Shown one piece after another: positions 43,701 through 55,000 of a stretch of 64,000 nt of DNA. The notes under the pieces are model-generated. The model was not told where the DNA came from. It saw nothing but the letters and a program-made list of their open reading frames with translations, and ran no database searches. The number at the start of each line of letters is the position of its first letter. Position 1 is the stretch's first letter. This stretch comes from Euborellia annulipes. Lineage: Eukaryota; Arthropoda; Insecta; Dermaptera; Anisolabididae. The stretch lies in the NCBI GenBank assembly GCA_023213315.1, contig JAKCPI010004569.1:1-64000 (forward strand), in the 5' to 3' direction. The translations under genes were made by a program, and so were the position numbers.

Positions 43701-44894
43701 TATTGATTCCGAAGAAGAGGTAAAAGTTCTTAAAGAAGTAGTCCAAGCAAGCACACATATCTATACATGGATGGGAACTTCTAAAAATAGTAAAGGAGAT
43801 TTTGTTGATCTCTTTGGTATGGATTTTTTTATTTTCTCAAATACAGGGTCCGCCATATAACTTTTTTTTTTTAACTAGCGGTTATTTCAACACTGGTAAC
43901 CTTAATGTCACTTCTGATTGGACAGAAAGTCAGTTTTATCCTTCCGCTGAACGAAAATGGTTGTGTATACGCTTGAGGAACGCGTGAAAATAGTGCAGTT
44001 TTACTTTGAAATTCATGGTAATGTTGCAGAATGTGTGCGACAATTACGTACGGAAATGGGAAGAAAAGAGGCGCCGTCAGCTCCGTTTTCTTTTGAAGAA
44101 ATTGAGAGAAACTGGCACTATTATTGACAAACCAACACGTGATAAGCCAAAAACAGTGCGCACAACCGAGAATATCGCAGGAGCCGCCGCTATCGCGCCA
44201 TGATTTCTGATTGGTTGTTTCCGAAACTTGAAGAGGAAGACTTGGACAACATTTGGTTCCAACAAGACGGCTCTCCGTGTCACACAGCTAAACTTACAAT
44301 CGATCTTTTGCGCACTGTCTTCGGAGACCGAATTATCAGCAGAAATTCTGGTGTCGTTTGGCCGCCTTGGAGCTGCGATTTGACACCGTTAGACTATTAT
44401 TTGTGGGGAGCCGTCAAAGACAAATGTTATGCAGACAAACCAGAGACAATTCAAGCTTTGAAGGACAACATTCGTGCAGCCATAGCTAAAATAGAGCCGT
44501 ATACTATCACAAATGTACTCAAAAATTGGACCGACCGTATGGCGTACTGCAAGGCCAGCCGAGGCAGCCATTTGAATGAAATAGTATTTCATAAATAATC
44601 GGAAGGTGTATACTTCACTATGAAAAAATAAATTTGAAAATTCATCCAACCGTTTTTGTTTTATTGCATTTAAAAAAAAAAAAAAATGTTAAATGGCGGA
44701 CCCTGTATACTTTGTTATTATTTGATTATTTTTTTTTTTTTTAAGGGAGGCCAGTCAAACCTTTCTGGGCACCAGATCAGCCGGATAATTGGCAAAATAA
44801 TGAACCTTGTGGATGTCTGACAAGAGATGGTCTTATGAATGATTGCCAATGTCGTGTAATATTCCCTTATATTTGCGAGAAAAACTATTTTTAA
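40733..44894 (+). CDS. C-type lectin-like protein (QPD type), 5' end missing
   Basis: Exons 40733-40844, 43571-43816 and 44746-44894 join in frame (phases 0, 1, 1) to 168 aa plus stop. Exon 1 of this set is a short cysteine-bearing segment (GASICHLQLENESNCNEKDYC). The CTLD follows: HCPKLQLDGYKAYPTGRYKV, WEDAKKACEKDGAYLTIIDS, YTWMGTSKN, FWAPDQPDNWQNNEPCGCL, MNDCQCRVIFPYICEK. QPD usually goes with galactose preference; the WND motif is MND here, so calcium binding may be weak. It is likely secreted. The signal-peptide exon is unplaced (see 38871-39089). Intron 2 (2.7 kb) has three transposons and intron 3 a mariner; the coding exons are intact. Confidence 0.85.
40938..41180. mobile_element. hAT MITE (CAGTTGCGTAACTAGG) with 8-bp duplication
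   Basis: Starts CAGTTGCGTAACTAGG and ends GGCTAGTTTCGCGGCTG. Flanked by AGTAGAGC at 40930-40937 and 41181-41188. It lies in intron 2 of the lectin, immediately before a SINE. Confidence 0.88.
41189..42672 (+). mobile_element. SINE family B split by a hAT element
   Basis: Head 41189-41283 (GTCGCGGGTTCGGATCCCAG B box, then GATGATTTTATTTGA) and tail 42565-42672 (GAGTTGCCGAGAAGACTGTG). The middle is the hAT insertion 41292-42556 with its target duplication. Confidence 0.8.
41292..42556. mobile_element. hAT element (CAGCGGCGTAACCAG) with 8-bp duplication and nested debris
   Basis: Ends CAGCGGCGTAACCAG and CTGGTTACGCCACTG, flanked by GGGCCAGC at 41284-41291 and 42557-42564. The interior contains an INE-1-like subfamily arm (~41430-41780), a GC-rich segment (CCGGTCCGCGGACCGG, 41787-42000) and part of the hairpin INE-1 family (42016-42180). 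No transposase. A related left end is at 59497. Confidence 0.87.
42673..43570. other. Lectin intron 2, 3' part
   Basis: AT-rich; holds a SINE A tail in reverse near 42968-43050 (CGGATGCGAACCCTTGACC). Otherwise nothing recognised. Confidence 0.45.
43844..44705 (+). mobile_element. Internally deleted mariner-family transposon in the lectin intron
   Basis: Inverted ends CAGGGTCCGCCAT...AAC and GTTAAATGGCGGACCCTG, flanked by TA at 43842-43843 and 44706-44707. 862 bp, shorter than an intact ~1.3-kb mariner. Inserted in intron 3 of the lectin, 28 bp after the donor. Confidence 0.93.
43965..44598 (+). pseudogene. Mariner transposase, central deletion and frameshifts
   Basis: Helix-turn-helix part: EERVKIVQFYFEIHGNVAEC-like in one frame, shifting to a frame ending RETGTIIDKPTRDKPKTVRT. 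After ENIAGAA the frame jumps to a C-terminal half (44200-44598) with DLDNIWFQQDGSPCHTA, PPWSCDLTPLDYYLWGAVKD and KPETIQALKDNI. The first catalytic Asp region is deleted, while two acidic positions (QQDG and DLTPLD) remain. It cannot make active transposase. Confidence 0.9.
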
Positions 44895-44993
44895 ATTAGG
44901 CCTAAATGTAAGCATTAGTAATTTCTTTTTTTTTTTTTTTTTTACTAAAGTCAAAGATTTGATTTTCGCTTTGTTTTATACTATTTTCTTAAA

Positions 44994-44999
44994 AATAAA
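44994..44999 (+). promoter_or_regulatory. Polyadenylation signal AATAAA of the lectin gene
   Basis: AATAAA 100 nt after the lectin stop codon. Confidence 0.5.
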
Positions 45000-46641
45000 A
45001 ACTAAAAAAAAAAGAAAGATATTAGTAATTTTACTTTTTGTTTTGTTTTGCTTCCTTTTCGTCTATGTGCAGTGGTTTTTAACCAAGGGAGCGAGAAAGC
45101 AATTTGAGGGGTGCGAGTTTTTTGTTTTTTCATTTTAACACTCACATTTTTACTTTCTCTTATTTCCCATGTTGTCTTGATTGAAAATGACGTTATTTCC
45201 TTAAAGCAGAAATATGTCAATGTCGAGAGTTTTATTTATATCTCATAAAGAGACTCTCCATTTCACTATCTATCTAAATTTTGAATTAAAACAAAAATTG
45301 TAAAGTGAAATCAGAGCTGGGGTACTCAGGACTTTTAGTACTTGAAAAAACTACTCAGTAAATTTAATTACTTCCAGTACTTGACTTAAATTTGATGTAC
45401 TGATACTGAAATTTCCAGTACTTTTTCAAAAAAGTACTGGTACTACCCACACAGTACAAAATATTGCAGCAATGTTGCAGAAATATTGCGAATCTTGCAA
45501 TTAATATTGCAGCAATATTGTTGCAATATTCCCATGTCCGCCTTTTTACAACATTGCATCAATGTTGCTGCAATATTGAGCAAGATTGGCAATATTGCTG
45601 TTGCAGCATTCCAGCAATATTTTGTGCTGTGTAGGCAGAAATATTTTTCGGGGGGCCCGAACTCATTTTTAAATACCGCCCCCATAGATAAAAATATTTT
45701 TAAAATAACGGATATATCTCAGCCCCAAGAGCCCGGGCCTTTCTCTAAAAAGAAAAAATTTCGTTAAATTTTTTTTTTAATCCAATTTTTTTTCTGAATT
45801 TTACCTGAGCCCCAGTCCAGGCAGCGGTTCCTCCCCGCCTAACCTATGGTAGCGTTCTTTGGTGAGGCAGTGCTGCCAAATCGGATGTTGCCTTGGTTGA
45901 AAGGATCGAAAACAAAATTATTATATTAAATAAAATATATTTTCCAAAAATCAATTATAAATATAATTAAAAAAAAAAAAAACGTTTAAAAAAAAAAGCT
46001 TTTATTTAATAACAGAAAAAAAGACGCTATATTTTCAGCAATTTTTATTAATTATCAAGGCAATATTTCCAGATATTTCGGAGACACTATCGGCACTCCT
46101 TCTTCAGTGGATTCCACCTCATTCACCACATTACGGCCCTTATAATTAAAACGTTTGGAAGCGACATGTTATATGACCAGCAATTATTAATCATTTTATT
46201 TAAATTGAACTAAAAAGAGAGAAATAATTTGATTGTTCTTGTTAAATTTGTTGAATATTTATGACTAAAATAAAAGCGTAGGGCTCATTTATAACTTAAA
46301 GAATTGTATATTCTCGGAATCACTTCGAGGCGCCCCACGCTTTTATTTTAAGTCATAATTATTCAACAATTTTAACAAAAACGATTAATTATTCTCTTTA
46401 GTTCCATTTAAGTAAAAGCATTTTATTAAAAAAGAATTTTTATTATATTTTTATTTTAAACTGTATAGTAGAGATAGAGAATTAAAAAAAAAGGAAGACA
46501 GGAAGCTTGAGGCATCAAATAAAGTACCACATTAGTTTGGTCTATTTTGATCAAAATAGCCATATATTGTTGTCATCCAAAATGACCCATAAGTATTAAA
46601 TTTCACACTTCTAGCTCATCGGTATCCTAAACAAACACTAA
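45000..46641. other. Intergenic with small repeats
   Basis: 45313-45440 begins CAGAGCTGGGGTACTCAGG like a hAT end, without a partner. 46020-46110 (minus) contains CTGAAGAAGGAG...CTCCGAAATATC. 46185-46435 is an inverted repeat of an AAGCATTTTATT / TATTTATGACTAAAATAAAAG segment also seen at 10493-10600. No gene. Confidence 0.5.
45448..45637. mobile_element. Short inverted-repeat element rich in CAATATTGC
   Basis: Ends ACACAGTACAAAATATTGCA and TGCAGCATTCCAGCAATATT...GTGCTGTGT are inverted. The interior is repeated GCAATATTGC. It is open on both strands by chance. Confidence 0.6.
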
Positions 46642-47042
46642 GGGCCGATAGTATAAAGCTAGTTCAAAGTTTGAACCTCGGTCAACAGGCGATTTGACCG
46701 AGAATTGCGTAGTATAAAACTTGACCGCCAGTCAAATCAGCTTTGACCGAGGTTCAACTTGACCGGCCGAATTCGGCCAGTCAAATTTTTGACCGGAGTT
46801 CAAATAGCCAATTTTGACAGCTGGCCATATGTGATCACGTATTTTTTAAATACATAAACAAAAATATAAATACCAAACAAAGTAAAAATACAGTTTATTA
46901 TAAAATTGACAATATATTTTAATTTAAAGTATAAATAATAGTTAGTAATGTTGGTAAAATTTTAAAATTATATAAATATTCACAAAATAATAATAATAAA
47001 TTTTATATTAATAATAAGGGAATAAATATTAATAAATAAAAA

Positions 47043-47724
47043 TCTGGTGTGACTGGCGCACAGCACACAACTCTCTTACCTTCGGTAATCGAAAGTTGTG
47101 TACTGTGCTTGTCACACCAGATTTTTTGTGTCGACATGTATTTAGTTCCCGGCAGTAGGGAATATTTGAATTCAGATGTAAAATTTATAAGTATGGGAAA
47201 ATATTTATATTTTGTTACCATGGCAACCATTTCTCCTATCTTTCCTATGAAGCACAAGAGTAAAGTGTGCTTCAAACAATTTTGAGGGCAAAACGAGAAT
47301 ATACATTTGAAAGAGCATCTCAAAAATAATTGATTTTTGAATTTTAATCAAAATCGTTAGAGCGAATTTTGAGAAAATCGAAAAAAACTGAAAAAAAGTA
47401 CATCAGTAAAGTACTAGTACTCTTTGGCCGATTTTGATTAAAAGCTTATTTTGTCGGTCCCGGGGGATGTTTAACTTAAATATAAAATTTCAACCTCCTA
47501 GCTCAATTCCTTCATGCTTAAAATTGAACACAGACACACCCACACACCCACCCACCCACCCACCCACCCACCCACAGACAGACCATGTCGCGAAAACCAC
47601 TTTTTTGGATTCAGGGGACCTCAAAACGTGAAGATCCATCAAAATCTCGACATCGAATTTTTGACATGAAACCAATACTTTCTCTCTATATATATATTAC
47701 ATATATACATAGGTAAGAGAAAGT
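47043..47724 (+). mobile_element. INE-1/Helentron-like element, complete, in Harbinger copy 2
   Basis: Same layout as 36594-37250, with a CACCCACCCACC microsatellite before GACAGACCATGTCGCG. The empty site (AATAAATAAAAAAATAATAT) is in copy 1 near 37430 and, inverted, in copy 3 near 56590. Independent of the copy 1 insertion, which lies at another position. Confidence 0.9.
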
Positions 47725-48358
47725 AAAAAATAATATTATTATATATATTATTTATTTTTTAGCAAAAAGCTTTAGTCCTCAGGCCTTTTTCTATCCTTTT
47801 TTTTTTTTTTTTCTTTTTAAAAGAAAAGTTATTCGAATAAAATAATATATTTGTAATCGTGTCTACTATTATGTTTGATATGATTGCCTGATTGTGAGGA
47901 GTCGACAAATCGGATTTGACGGAATATATATTATAAACTATAATTGATAGGGCTAAACGTGTTTTTTGACAGCAATCAACTAAAAATAATTCACTCAAAT
48001 GAGAAAGATGCCAAAATAAAATAATACCATTTTTTTTGTATTATATTTGTAAATTGTTTTTTTGTTGAAATTAAAAAAAAAAAAAAAAATATTACAATAT
48101 TTTTGCGTTCTCTGGAAATTTTTGTTGCTCCATATATAACTAATTTTTAATCAAGAACCCCCCTCCCTGGTCAATGGTGTTTCGATTTATTTATATTTTT
48201 ATATGTGCCCCTTTACTGATGTTTAAATTTGGCCATCTTAGCAATAATTTTAAAACAGCAAGCTGACAGCAACTCAAAAATCATAAAAATGAATTCAAAA
48301 TAAATATGAAGTTAGCAACAGGCGAGTTTGTCAATGGTATGAGCTTCGGTCATGGACC

Positions 48359-48582
48359 CCCTCCGTTCAGGTGGCCTGAGGTCATTGCCCTTAAAGTGCA
48401 TGACAATAGCCGAATGGAGCACACATTCGAATTTGAAAGCAAATGTTTCAACCAATCAGATCTCTTCAAATTTCCTGAGTAGCGTCCCCTTGAGGCGGCT
48501 GACCGAACCTATGCAACAGTCCGAACATAGAAACTATGGCTAAAAAAACGCACCACATTGCCCTATTCAGTTGACACCCCCC
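48359..48582 (-). mobile_element. Repeat R, uninterrupted, in Harbinger copy 2
   Basis: 224-bp insert flanked by TGGACC on both sides, absent from Harbinger copies 1 and 3. Minus-strand match to 30796-31003 plus 33135-33150. It has CACCCCCCTG and ACCCCCTCCG at its ends. Confidence 0.8.
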
Positions 48583-48665
48583 TGGACCGGAGTTCATTTT
48601 TTTTTATACTACGGAACTAGATTTGACTGCGGTCAAATGTTGACTGAGGTTCCCTTGACCGGCGG

Positions 48666-49558
48666 TCAAAAGTTGACTTGACCGAGCGTTATACTATCGG
48701 CCCTGAGAGTAATTTTGTGTTTGAATTGTTTTGAACATATTTCACACTTGAATGGATTCTGGCCTGAATGAATAAGTAAATGGGTTGTGAGAGTGGATTT
48801 GTGATTAAATTGTTTTGAACATATTTCACACTTGAATGATTTCTGGCCTGAATGAATAAGTAAATGACTAGTGAGAGTAGATTTGTGATTAAATTGTTTT
48901 GAACATATTTCACACTTGAATGGTTTCTGCCCTGTATGAATAAGTAAATGGCTAGTGAGAGTAGATTTGTGATTAAATTGTTTTGAACATCTTTCACACT
49001 TGAATGGTTTCTGGCCTGAATGAATACGTAAATGCCTAGTGAGAGTAGATTTCCATTTAAATTGTTTTGAACATATTTCACACTTGAATGGTTTCTGGCT
49101 TGAATGAATACGTAAATGTCTAGTGAAAGTAGATTTCCATTTAAATTGTTTTGTACAAATCTCACATGTATAAGTTTTCTTACAATATTTTTTTTTGTTC
49201 ATAATTGATATGTTTGAATGCTTCTTTTTTGAATCTGATGGATTCTTTTTATTTTCATTTTTATTCTTTAATTTTTCTTTTTTCTTTTTTTCTAAAGATT
49301 CTTCTTTTTCTGGAAATGGTATGTCTTAATCAAAAATCAAGATAAAAAGTAAAAAAAGTAACATAAAAAGTAAAAGGAAACCAATAATAATCAATATATA
49401 TTGCTTTTTATTACCTTTTTTTGATGGTTTTTTAAGAAAATTGAAATTTCTTTTATCTATTCTTTGTATAATGTTTGTTAAACATTTTTTCGAATGCTTC
49501 CATAGAAAATATAAGTTTATAAAGTTGGTCTTACAATGAATACACGGGAAGACTGGAC
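48666..49558 (-). CDS. C2H2 zinc-finger gene 2, 3' end cut by a transposon
   Basis: Exons 49558-49415 (144 nt, C2HC finger CIHCKTNF...HSKKC) and 49324-48666. The second exon has a Lys/Glu-rich linker, five complete C2H2 fingers and a sixth that stops after FKHKITL, where the Harbinger end supplies RADSITLGQVNF and a stop. No first exon of its own is visible between 49.6 kb and gene 3. The nearest homologous first exon upstream is that of gene 3 (59067), so it may be spliced from there or be a dead duplicate. It would encode a nuclear DNA-binding protein. Confidence 0.75.
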
Positions 49559-50133
49559 CTAAAGAATCAAAAATCAAAAACAATAATAATTTGTAGCTCC
49601 AAACTAAGGAGAAATATTTATAAAATTCAAGATATATTATAAAATTATATTAAAAATTTAATAATTTTATATATTAAAGAGAATAAAAAACAAGGCATAT
49701 CAAATAAATGCTGAGGTTAGTGTCTAGCCAAGATCAAGGTCTAGTCTATTCACAAGCACCAGCAGCCAATATCGGATGTCCAGCCAGGAACCAAAGACAA
49801 ATAAGGCTTCCCTGGTCAATATGATCTGCAGAATTGCAATTTATTATAAACTATAATAAGTTGAAATTCTGAAAAATCTGCATTTTATCTGTCCACACCA
49901 TAGACACTGTGGCGCTATAATCCCGAGAATCAGCCCAGGGGAGACATACATCTTCAAACAATGAAGTCATTTCAGTTTTTGTTTGAGGGATGGGGGGGGG
50001 GGGGACAAAATTTTTTTTTCTTCCTGTGCTACTTAATTTATATACATTATATGTGAAGGAATAAAGTGGCTGTTGTATTTAAACAATACGCTCCTTTCCT
50101 ATCTATTGTTATATACATTCTGGTGGTTGGTAT

Positions 50134-50138
<5 letters not shown>
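49000..50138 (+). repeat. Segmental duplication, left copy
   Basis: Almost identical to 52747-53884 (offset 3747 bp), covering the first fingers, exon 2 and ~550 bp of intron 1 up to an (AT)n tract. Differences are a few bases and a poly-G length change. Confidence 0.9.

Positions 50139-50176
<38 letters not shown>
50138..50176. repeat. (AT)n microsatellite
   Basis: Long AT dinucleotide run at the edge of the segmental duplication. Confidence 0.9.
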
Positions 50177-50177
<1 letters not shown>

Positions 50178-50548
50178 CTGGAAGGTTTCCGCGACTGGAT
50201 GTATGCGAAGATAAGTTTTCTCGGGTTGAGTCGCGTGTGATGTGGAGATTTACTCGACGTTTCGGCTCTCCTTTTGGAGCCATTTTCAAGAGTATGGAAT
50301 TAGGTGGGAATTGTTGGGGTGGATTGTTTACGGGGTCGCAGTCTTGCTGGTCCCCAGGTCAATTTGGATCCCTCAGAGGCTTGGTTTGGTCTCTGAGAGC
50401 AGGAGGAAGGTTGAGTGTGTGTAATTGCGTTTGTGTTCGGTTTGGGTTGACTACGGGGCCTCAGTCTGCCTCCCCAAGTCGATGTGTTATTGGTTTGGTT
50501 AGTGGATGTGTTAGGAGATTGGGTTTGTTTCTGAGATTTGGATTGGGT
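50177..50548 (+). repeat. Copy of the GACGTTTCG...GGAGCC repeat
   Basis: GAGATTTACTCGACGTTTCG, GGCTCTCCTTTTGGAGCC and CTCAGAGGCTTGGTTTGGTC match 57585-57790 and, inverted, 57940-58145. The long open frames here are chance readings of a GT-rich strand. Confidence 0.65.
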
Positions 50549-50847
50549 GTGTGTATGTGTGATCGTGTCTGTGTTTGATTTAGGTTGACTTTGGGGCCTC
50601 AATCTGCCTACTCCCCCAGTCGATGTATTGCCGGATGTTTCCGAGGCTTGTGTTTGTCTTTGAGATGTGTTGGGTTGTGTGGACCATAAAACAACAACAC
50701 GACAAACCGCCACCACACAACCCAACACATCTCAAAGACAAACACAAGCCTCGGAAACATCCGGCAATACATCGACTGGGGGAGTAGGCAGATTGAGGCC
50801 CCAAAGTCAACCTAAATCAAACACAGACACGATCACACATACACACA
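50549..50847. repeat. Palindrome with ~134-bp arms
   Basis: Arms 50549-50682 and 50711-50847 are almost perfect reverse complements (GATCGTGTCTGTGTTTGATT and its complement) around a 28-nt loop. It abuts the CATACAGGTGTCATT edge of the duplicated block at 50847. Confidence 0.85.
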
Positions 50848-50905
50848 TCATACAGGTGTCATTAAAAAAAGGGTAAATATAAACAAATTCATTTGTTTCA
50901 CAAAT

Positions 50906-51428
50906 TCATTTGTTTATAGCCGACTCCATTGTTTGGGCAAGTGTTATAGTTTCTTCTAGCTTAAGAGAAGTCTTTTCCAGAAGACGCTGGCGAGTTTGCG
51001 AAGAATGAAGTCCGTTTATGAAGGCATCTCTAATATATTCATCTTTATACTCTACTGGAGTCACGGCTTGAAGGTTGCAATCTTTACTCAAAAATTTTAA
51101 TTCTTGTATATATTGGACTACGAAATCTTCAGATTGTTGCTTACGCCTCATAAGTGTATACGTTGCGAAAATTTCATTTTTAGGTTTTATATAAATAGAT
51201 TCTAGTATCATCTAGTATGGGTTGACTATAAGTTTTACACTCGAAGATATTTTCGAAAATATTGGTGCTTACATAATTAATTAGAAGTTTTAGCTTTGAG
51301 CTTTCGTTCAGATCCTTGACCGTTGAAATAAAATTTTCGAATGTCATCAACCAGTGTCTCCATTCCTGAGCTGCTTTAGGTGAATTGCGGTCGGTATTTA
51401 GTTTTTCCGGTTTTAAGAGTTTTTCCAT
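50906..51428 (-). pseudogene. Ty3/Gypsy-type Gag fragment, frameshifted (copy 1)
   Basis: Starts MEKLLKPEKLNTDRNSPKAA and continues to ECKTYSQ; a one-base frame change then leads to YIKPKNEIFATYTLMRRKQQ, VQYIQELKFLSKDCNL, YIRDAFINGL and LEETITLAQ. This is the recognisable Gag core of invertebrate Ty3/Gypsy retrotransposons. It ends abruptly at an INE-1-like boundary (~50930). No zinc knuckle, protease or polymerase follows. Confidence 0.85.
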
Positions 51429-51719
51429 ATTACTTAAAAAAAAAATTTGCTGATTAAACTGAAATGATTGGGGGCAAGGGAAACCTTTTAGAATATAAGG
51501 CTTTAATAAGCAAAATTTATACATAAATAAATGTAAATTGTAAACAATGATATTATAATAACATTGGAGTGAGTTAAGCATTTTGAATTACAAATATACT
51601 ACAAATAATAACCACGCTCTTATTTAGGCTAATAAAGAGAATGGATAAAGAAAGAAATACGAAAAAGTAATTTATCATAGAAAACGAGGCACTATCATAT
51701 TCTTTATTCGCGCCCCAAA

Positions 51720-51925
51720 TTCGATTACCAAAGATAAGAGAAATGTGTCTGCTGTGCGACCAGTCACACCAGATTTTTTAATATTTATTATTTTTATATT
51801 TTTATATGTTTTAGAACTTGTGTCCAAATGCCTTAAATAAAATCATCGGACTGCATGGGATCCGAACCCTTGACCCTTGGTATACAAGGCAGACGCGCTA
51901 CCAACTACACCAAGCCCGAGGGCTG
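51720..51925 (-). mobile_element. INE-1-like hairpin arm followed by a SINE B head (minus)
   Basis: 51720-51782 has CGACCAGTCACACCAGATTT. 51828-51925 is, on the minus strand, GGCTTGGTGTAGTTGGTAGC and GGGTTCGGATCCCATGC with the start of the SINE B body. Duplicated at 61174-61380. Confidence 0.75.
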
Positions 51926-52007
51926 GAATAGTAATGCTAATTTTTTTTCATAATTAAGAAAAGGGCCCCCTAGCTAGGCTAAAGGCTGCCGAAGGCGGGC
52001 GGCGCGG

Positions 52008-55000
52008 CTAGTGAGTAGATAAATGCCGAGTGAGGTAAGATTTTTGATTAAAATGTTTTGAACATATTTCACACTTGAATGGATTCTGACCAGAATGAAT
52101 AGATAAATGTCTGGTGAGAGTAGTTTTTTGATTAAATTGTTTTGAACATATTTCACACTTGAATGGATTCTGGCCTGAATGAATAAGTAAATGGGTTGTG
52201 AGATGAGATTTTTGATTAAATTGTTTTGAACATATTTCACACTTGAATGGTTTCTGACCAGAATGAATAGATAAATGTCTGGTGAGATGAGATTTTTGAT
52301 TAAATTGTTTTGAACATATTTCACACTTGAATGGTTTCTGGCCTGAATGAATAAGTAAATGGGTTGTGAGATAGGATTTTTGATTAAATTGTTTTGAACA
52401 TATTTCACACTTGAATAGTTTCTGGCCTGAATGAATAAATAAATGCTTAGTGAGAGTAATTTTGTGTTTGAATTGTTTTGAACATATTTCACACTTGAAT
52501 GGATTCTGGCCTGAATGAATAAGTAAATGGGTTGTGAGAGAGGATTTGTGATTAAATTGTCTTGGACATATTTCACACTTGAATGGTTTCTGGCCTGAAT
52601 GAATAAGTAAATGGGTTGTGAGATGAGATTTACATTTAAATTGTTTTGAACATATTTCACACTTGAATGGTTTCTGACCAGAATGAATAGATAAATGTCT
52701 GGTGAGAACAGATTTTTGATTAAATTGTTTTGAACATATTTCACACTTGAATGGTTTCTGGCCTGAATGAATACGTAAATGCCTAGTGAGAGTAGATTTC
52801 CATTTAAATTGTTTTGAACATATTTCACACTTGAATGGTTTCTGGCTTGAATGAATACGTAAATGTCTAGTGAAAGTAGATTTCCATTTAAATTGTTTTG
52901 TACAAATCTCACATGTATAAGTTTTCTTACAATATTTTTTTTTGTTCATAATTGATATGTTTGAATGCTTCTTTTTTGAATCTGATGGATTCTTTTTATT
53001 TTCATTTTTATTCTTTAATTTTTCTTTTTTCTTTTTTTCTAAAGATTCTTCTTTTTCTGGAAATGGTATGTCTTAATCAAAAATCAAGATAAAAAGTAAA
53101 AAAAGTAACATAAAAAGTAAAAGGAAACCAATAATAATCAATATATATTGCTTTTTATTACCTTTTTTTGATGGTTTTTTAAGAAAATTGAAATTTCTTT
53201 TATCTATTCTTTGTATAATGTTTGTTAAACATTTTTTCGAATGCTTCCATAGAAAATATAAGTTTATAAAGTTGGTCTTACAATGAATACACGGGAAGAC
53301 TGGACCTAAAGAATCAAAAATCAAAAACAATAATAATTTGTAGCTCCAAACTAAGGAGAAATATTTATAAAATTCAAGATATATTATAAAATTATATTAA
53401 AAATTTAATAATTTTATATATTAAAGAGAATAAAAAACAAGGCATATCAAATAAATGCTGAGGTTAGTGTCTAGCCAAGATCAAGGTCTAGTCTATTCAC
53501 AAGCACCAGCAGCCAATATCGGATGTCCAGCCAGGAACCAAAGACAAATAAGGCTTCCCTGGTCAATATGATCTGCAGAATTGCAATTTATTATAAACTA
53601 TAATAAGTTGAAATTCTGAAAAATCTGCATTTTATCTGTCCACACCATAGACACTGTGGCGCTATAATCCCGAGAATCAGCCCAGGGGAGACATACATCT
53701 TCAAACAATGAAGTCATTTCAGTTTTTGTTTGAGGGATGGGGGGGGGGGGGACAAAATTTTTTTTCTTCCTGTGCTACTTAATTTATATACATTATATGT
53801 GAAGGAATAAAGTGGCTGTTGTATTTAAACAATACGCTCCTTTCCTATCTATTGTTATATACATTAGGGTGGTTGGTATTGCTATATATATATATATATT
53901 CATAATAACGGTTATCATTAAAGTCTTATATGGCCTAAGTTGCCGAAAAGACTGTGTGTATGTGTGTGTTTGAATTGGAAAAAAGTGTGTTTAAAAAAAA
54001 CAAAAAAGTTTACTAAAAAAGTTTTTAACAAGACTGTGAGTCTTTTTTTATTGACGAGGCAAAACATCCTATGGCTTCCGGGAATCGAACCCAGAATCTC
54101 CAGCCTTTCCGACTAATAACTTTTAATTTAACTATAACTTAACCCCACTGCCCTCAGGACTTTGCTGCTTACAGTAGGGGGTAGTGTGTTAAGGGGCCCT
54201 TACACTATCAGTTAGACTGTCAGACTAACTGGATATAAGGGGAAGAGACTTTTATTGGTGTAGTTCGAGGGTCCGGTGGCCTGGTGCAATGGACAGCACG
54301 CCTATGCCCCGGAAAGGCTGGTGATCCTGGGTTCGATTCCCGGGGGGCCATGGGTTGTTTGGCCTCGCTAATAAATAACACTCGCAGTCTTGTTAAATAT
54401 ATCTATGACTAGTTAAGTCCGAATCGAAGTATTTTGAATACCATTATCTTATTCAAATATATAGATCTCGAAATATATTTTTTAAAGTTTTAGTGTTTTC
54501 ATGATATCGGCAAAAAATCGAATATGATGAGGAGGCAGGGAAAATTCACTTTCAAATAAATTCCTCCAGATTCTTAAGTAAAATGACCTCCTGAATGCAA
54601 ATAGGACCTATGTTCCCCCTAGCACGTATCGTTTTTGGGAGACGCCCCCCCTTCTTATTTCCCCAATAATATTATAGTATTAGGGCGCTATCAGCGACGA
54701 GCAGAGAGAAAAGTTCCACAAAGATATCAGAACAATGGAAATCAGGTATCAATGGCGTTGGGATCCAGCCATGATGGGTGATTGATGTTGGTTTTTGAAG
54801 AGAGAAGTTGTGACCCCTCTTGAAGGGAAGAAATGCTATTAGAGTCTTTCAAATAAATATTTTTGATGTTAGATATTTTCTTAGATGTCCCCTTAATATA
54901 AATTATAAGCATAGTCTATATATTATCTATGGGGGCATTCCACGCCAATTCGACCATTTTTGATTTGGGTGAAACTTTGTCATCTTTTTATACCCTATTG

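Larger units (their letters stand above)
46642..48703 (+). mobile_element. Harbinger-like element, copy 2, with two nested insertions
   Basis: Ends GGGCCGATAGTATAAAGC and GCGTTATACTATCGGCCC. Contains an INE-1-like element (47043-47724) and repeat R (48359-48582). Its right end sits inside the finger array of zinc-finger gene 2, whose sequence continues TGAGAGTAATTTTGTG. Flanks TAA and TGA may be an altered 3-bp duplication. Confidence 0.85.
50849..52200 (+). repeat. Segmental duplication, proximal copy of the ~9.45-kb tandem
   Basis: Nearly identical to 60303-61655. It covers CATACAGGTGTCATT, gag fragment, INE-1-like hairpin arm, SINE B and the last fingers of the zinc-finger gene. The offset of ~9453 bp defines the tandem unit. 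Confidence 0.9.

Noticed and set aside
45443..45767. Frames rich in Gln/Cys on both strands
   Set aside because: They translate the CAATATTGC repeats of a short inverted-repeat element.
50066..50578. 170-codon plus-strand frame and overlapping minus-strand frames
   Set aside because: They cross an (AT)n run and a GT-rich inverted repeat; mirrored frames appear in the repeat's other copies.
54268..54345. tRNA gene
   Set aside because: The T arm is convincing, but the sequence continues into a tail shared with an inverted copy at 54025, so a SINE is more likely.
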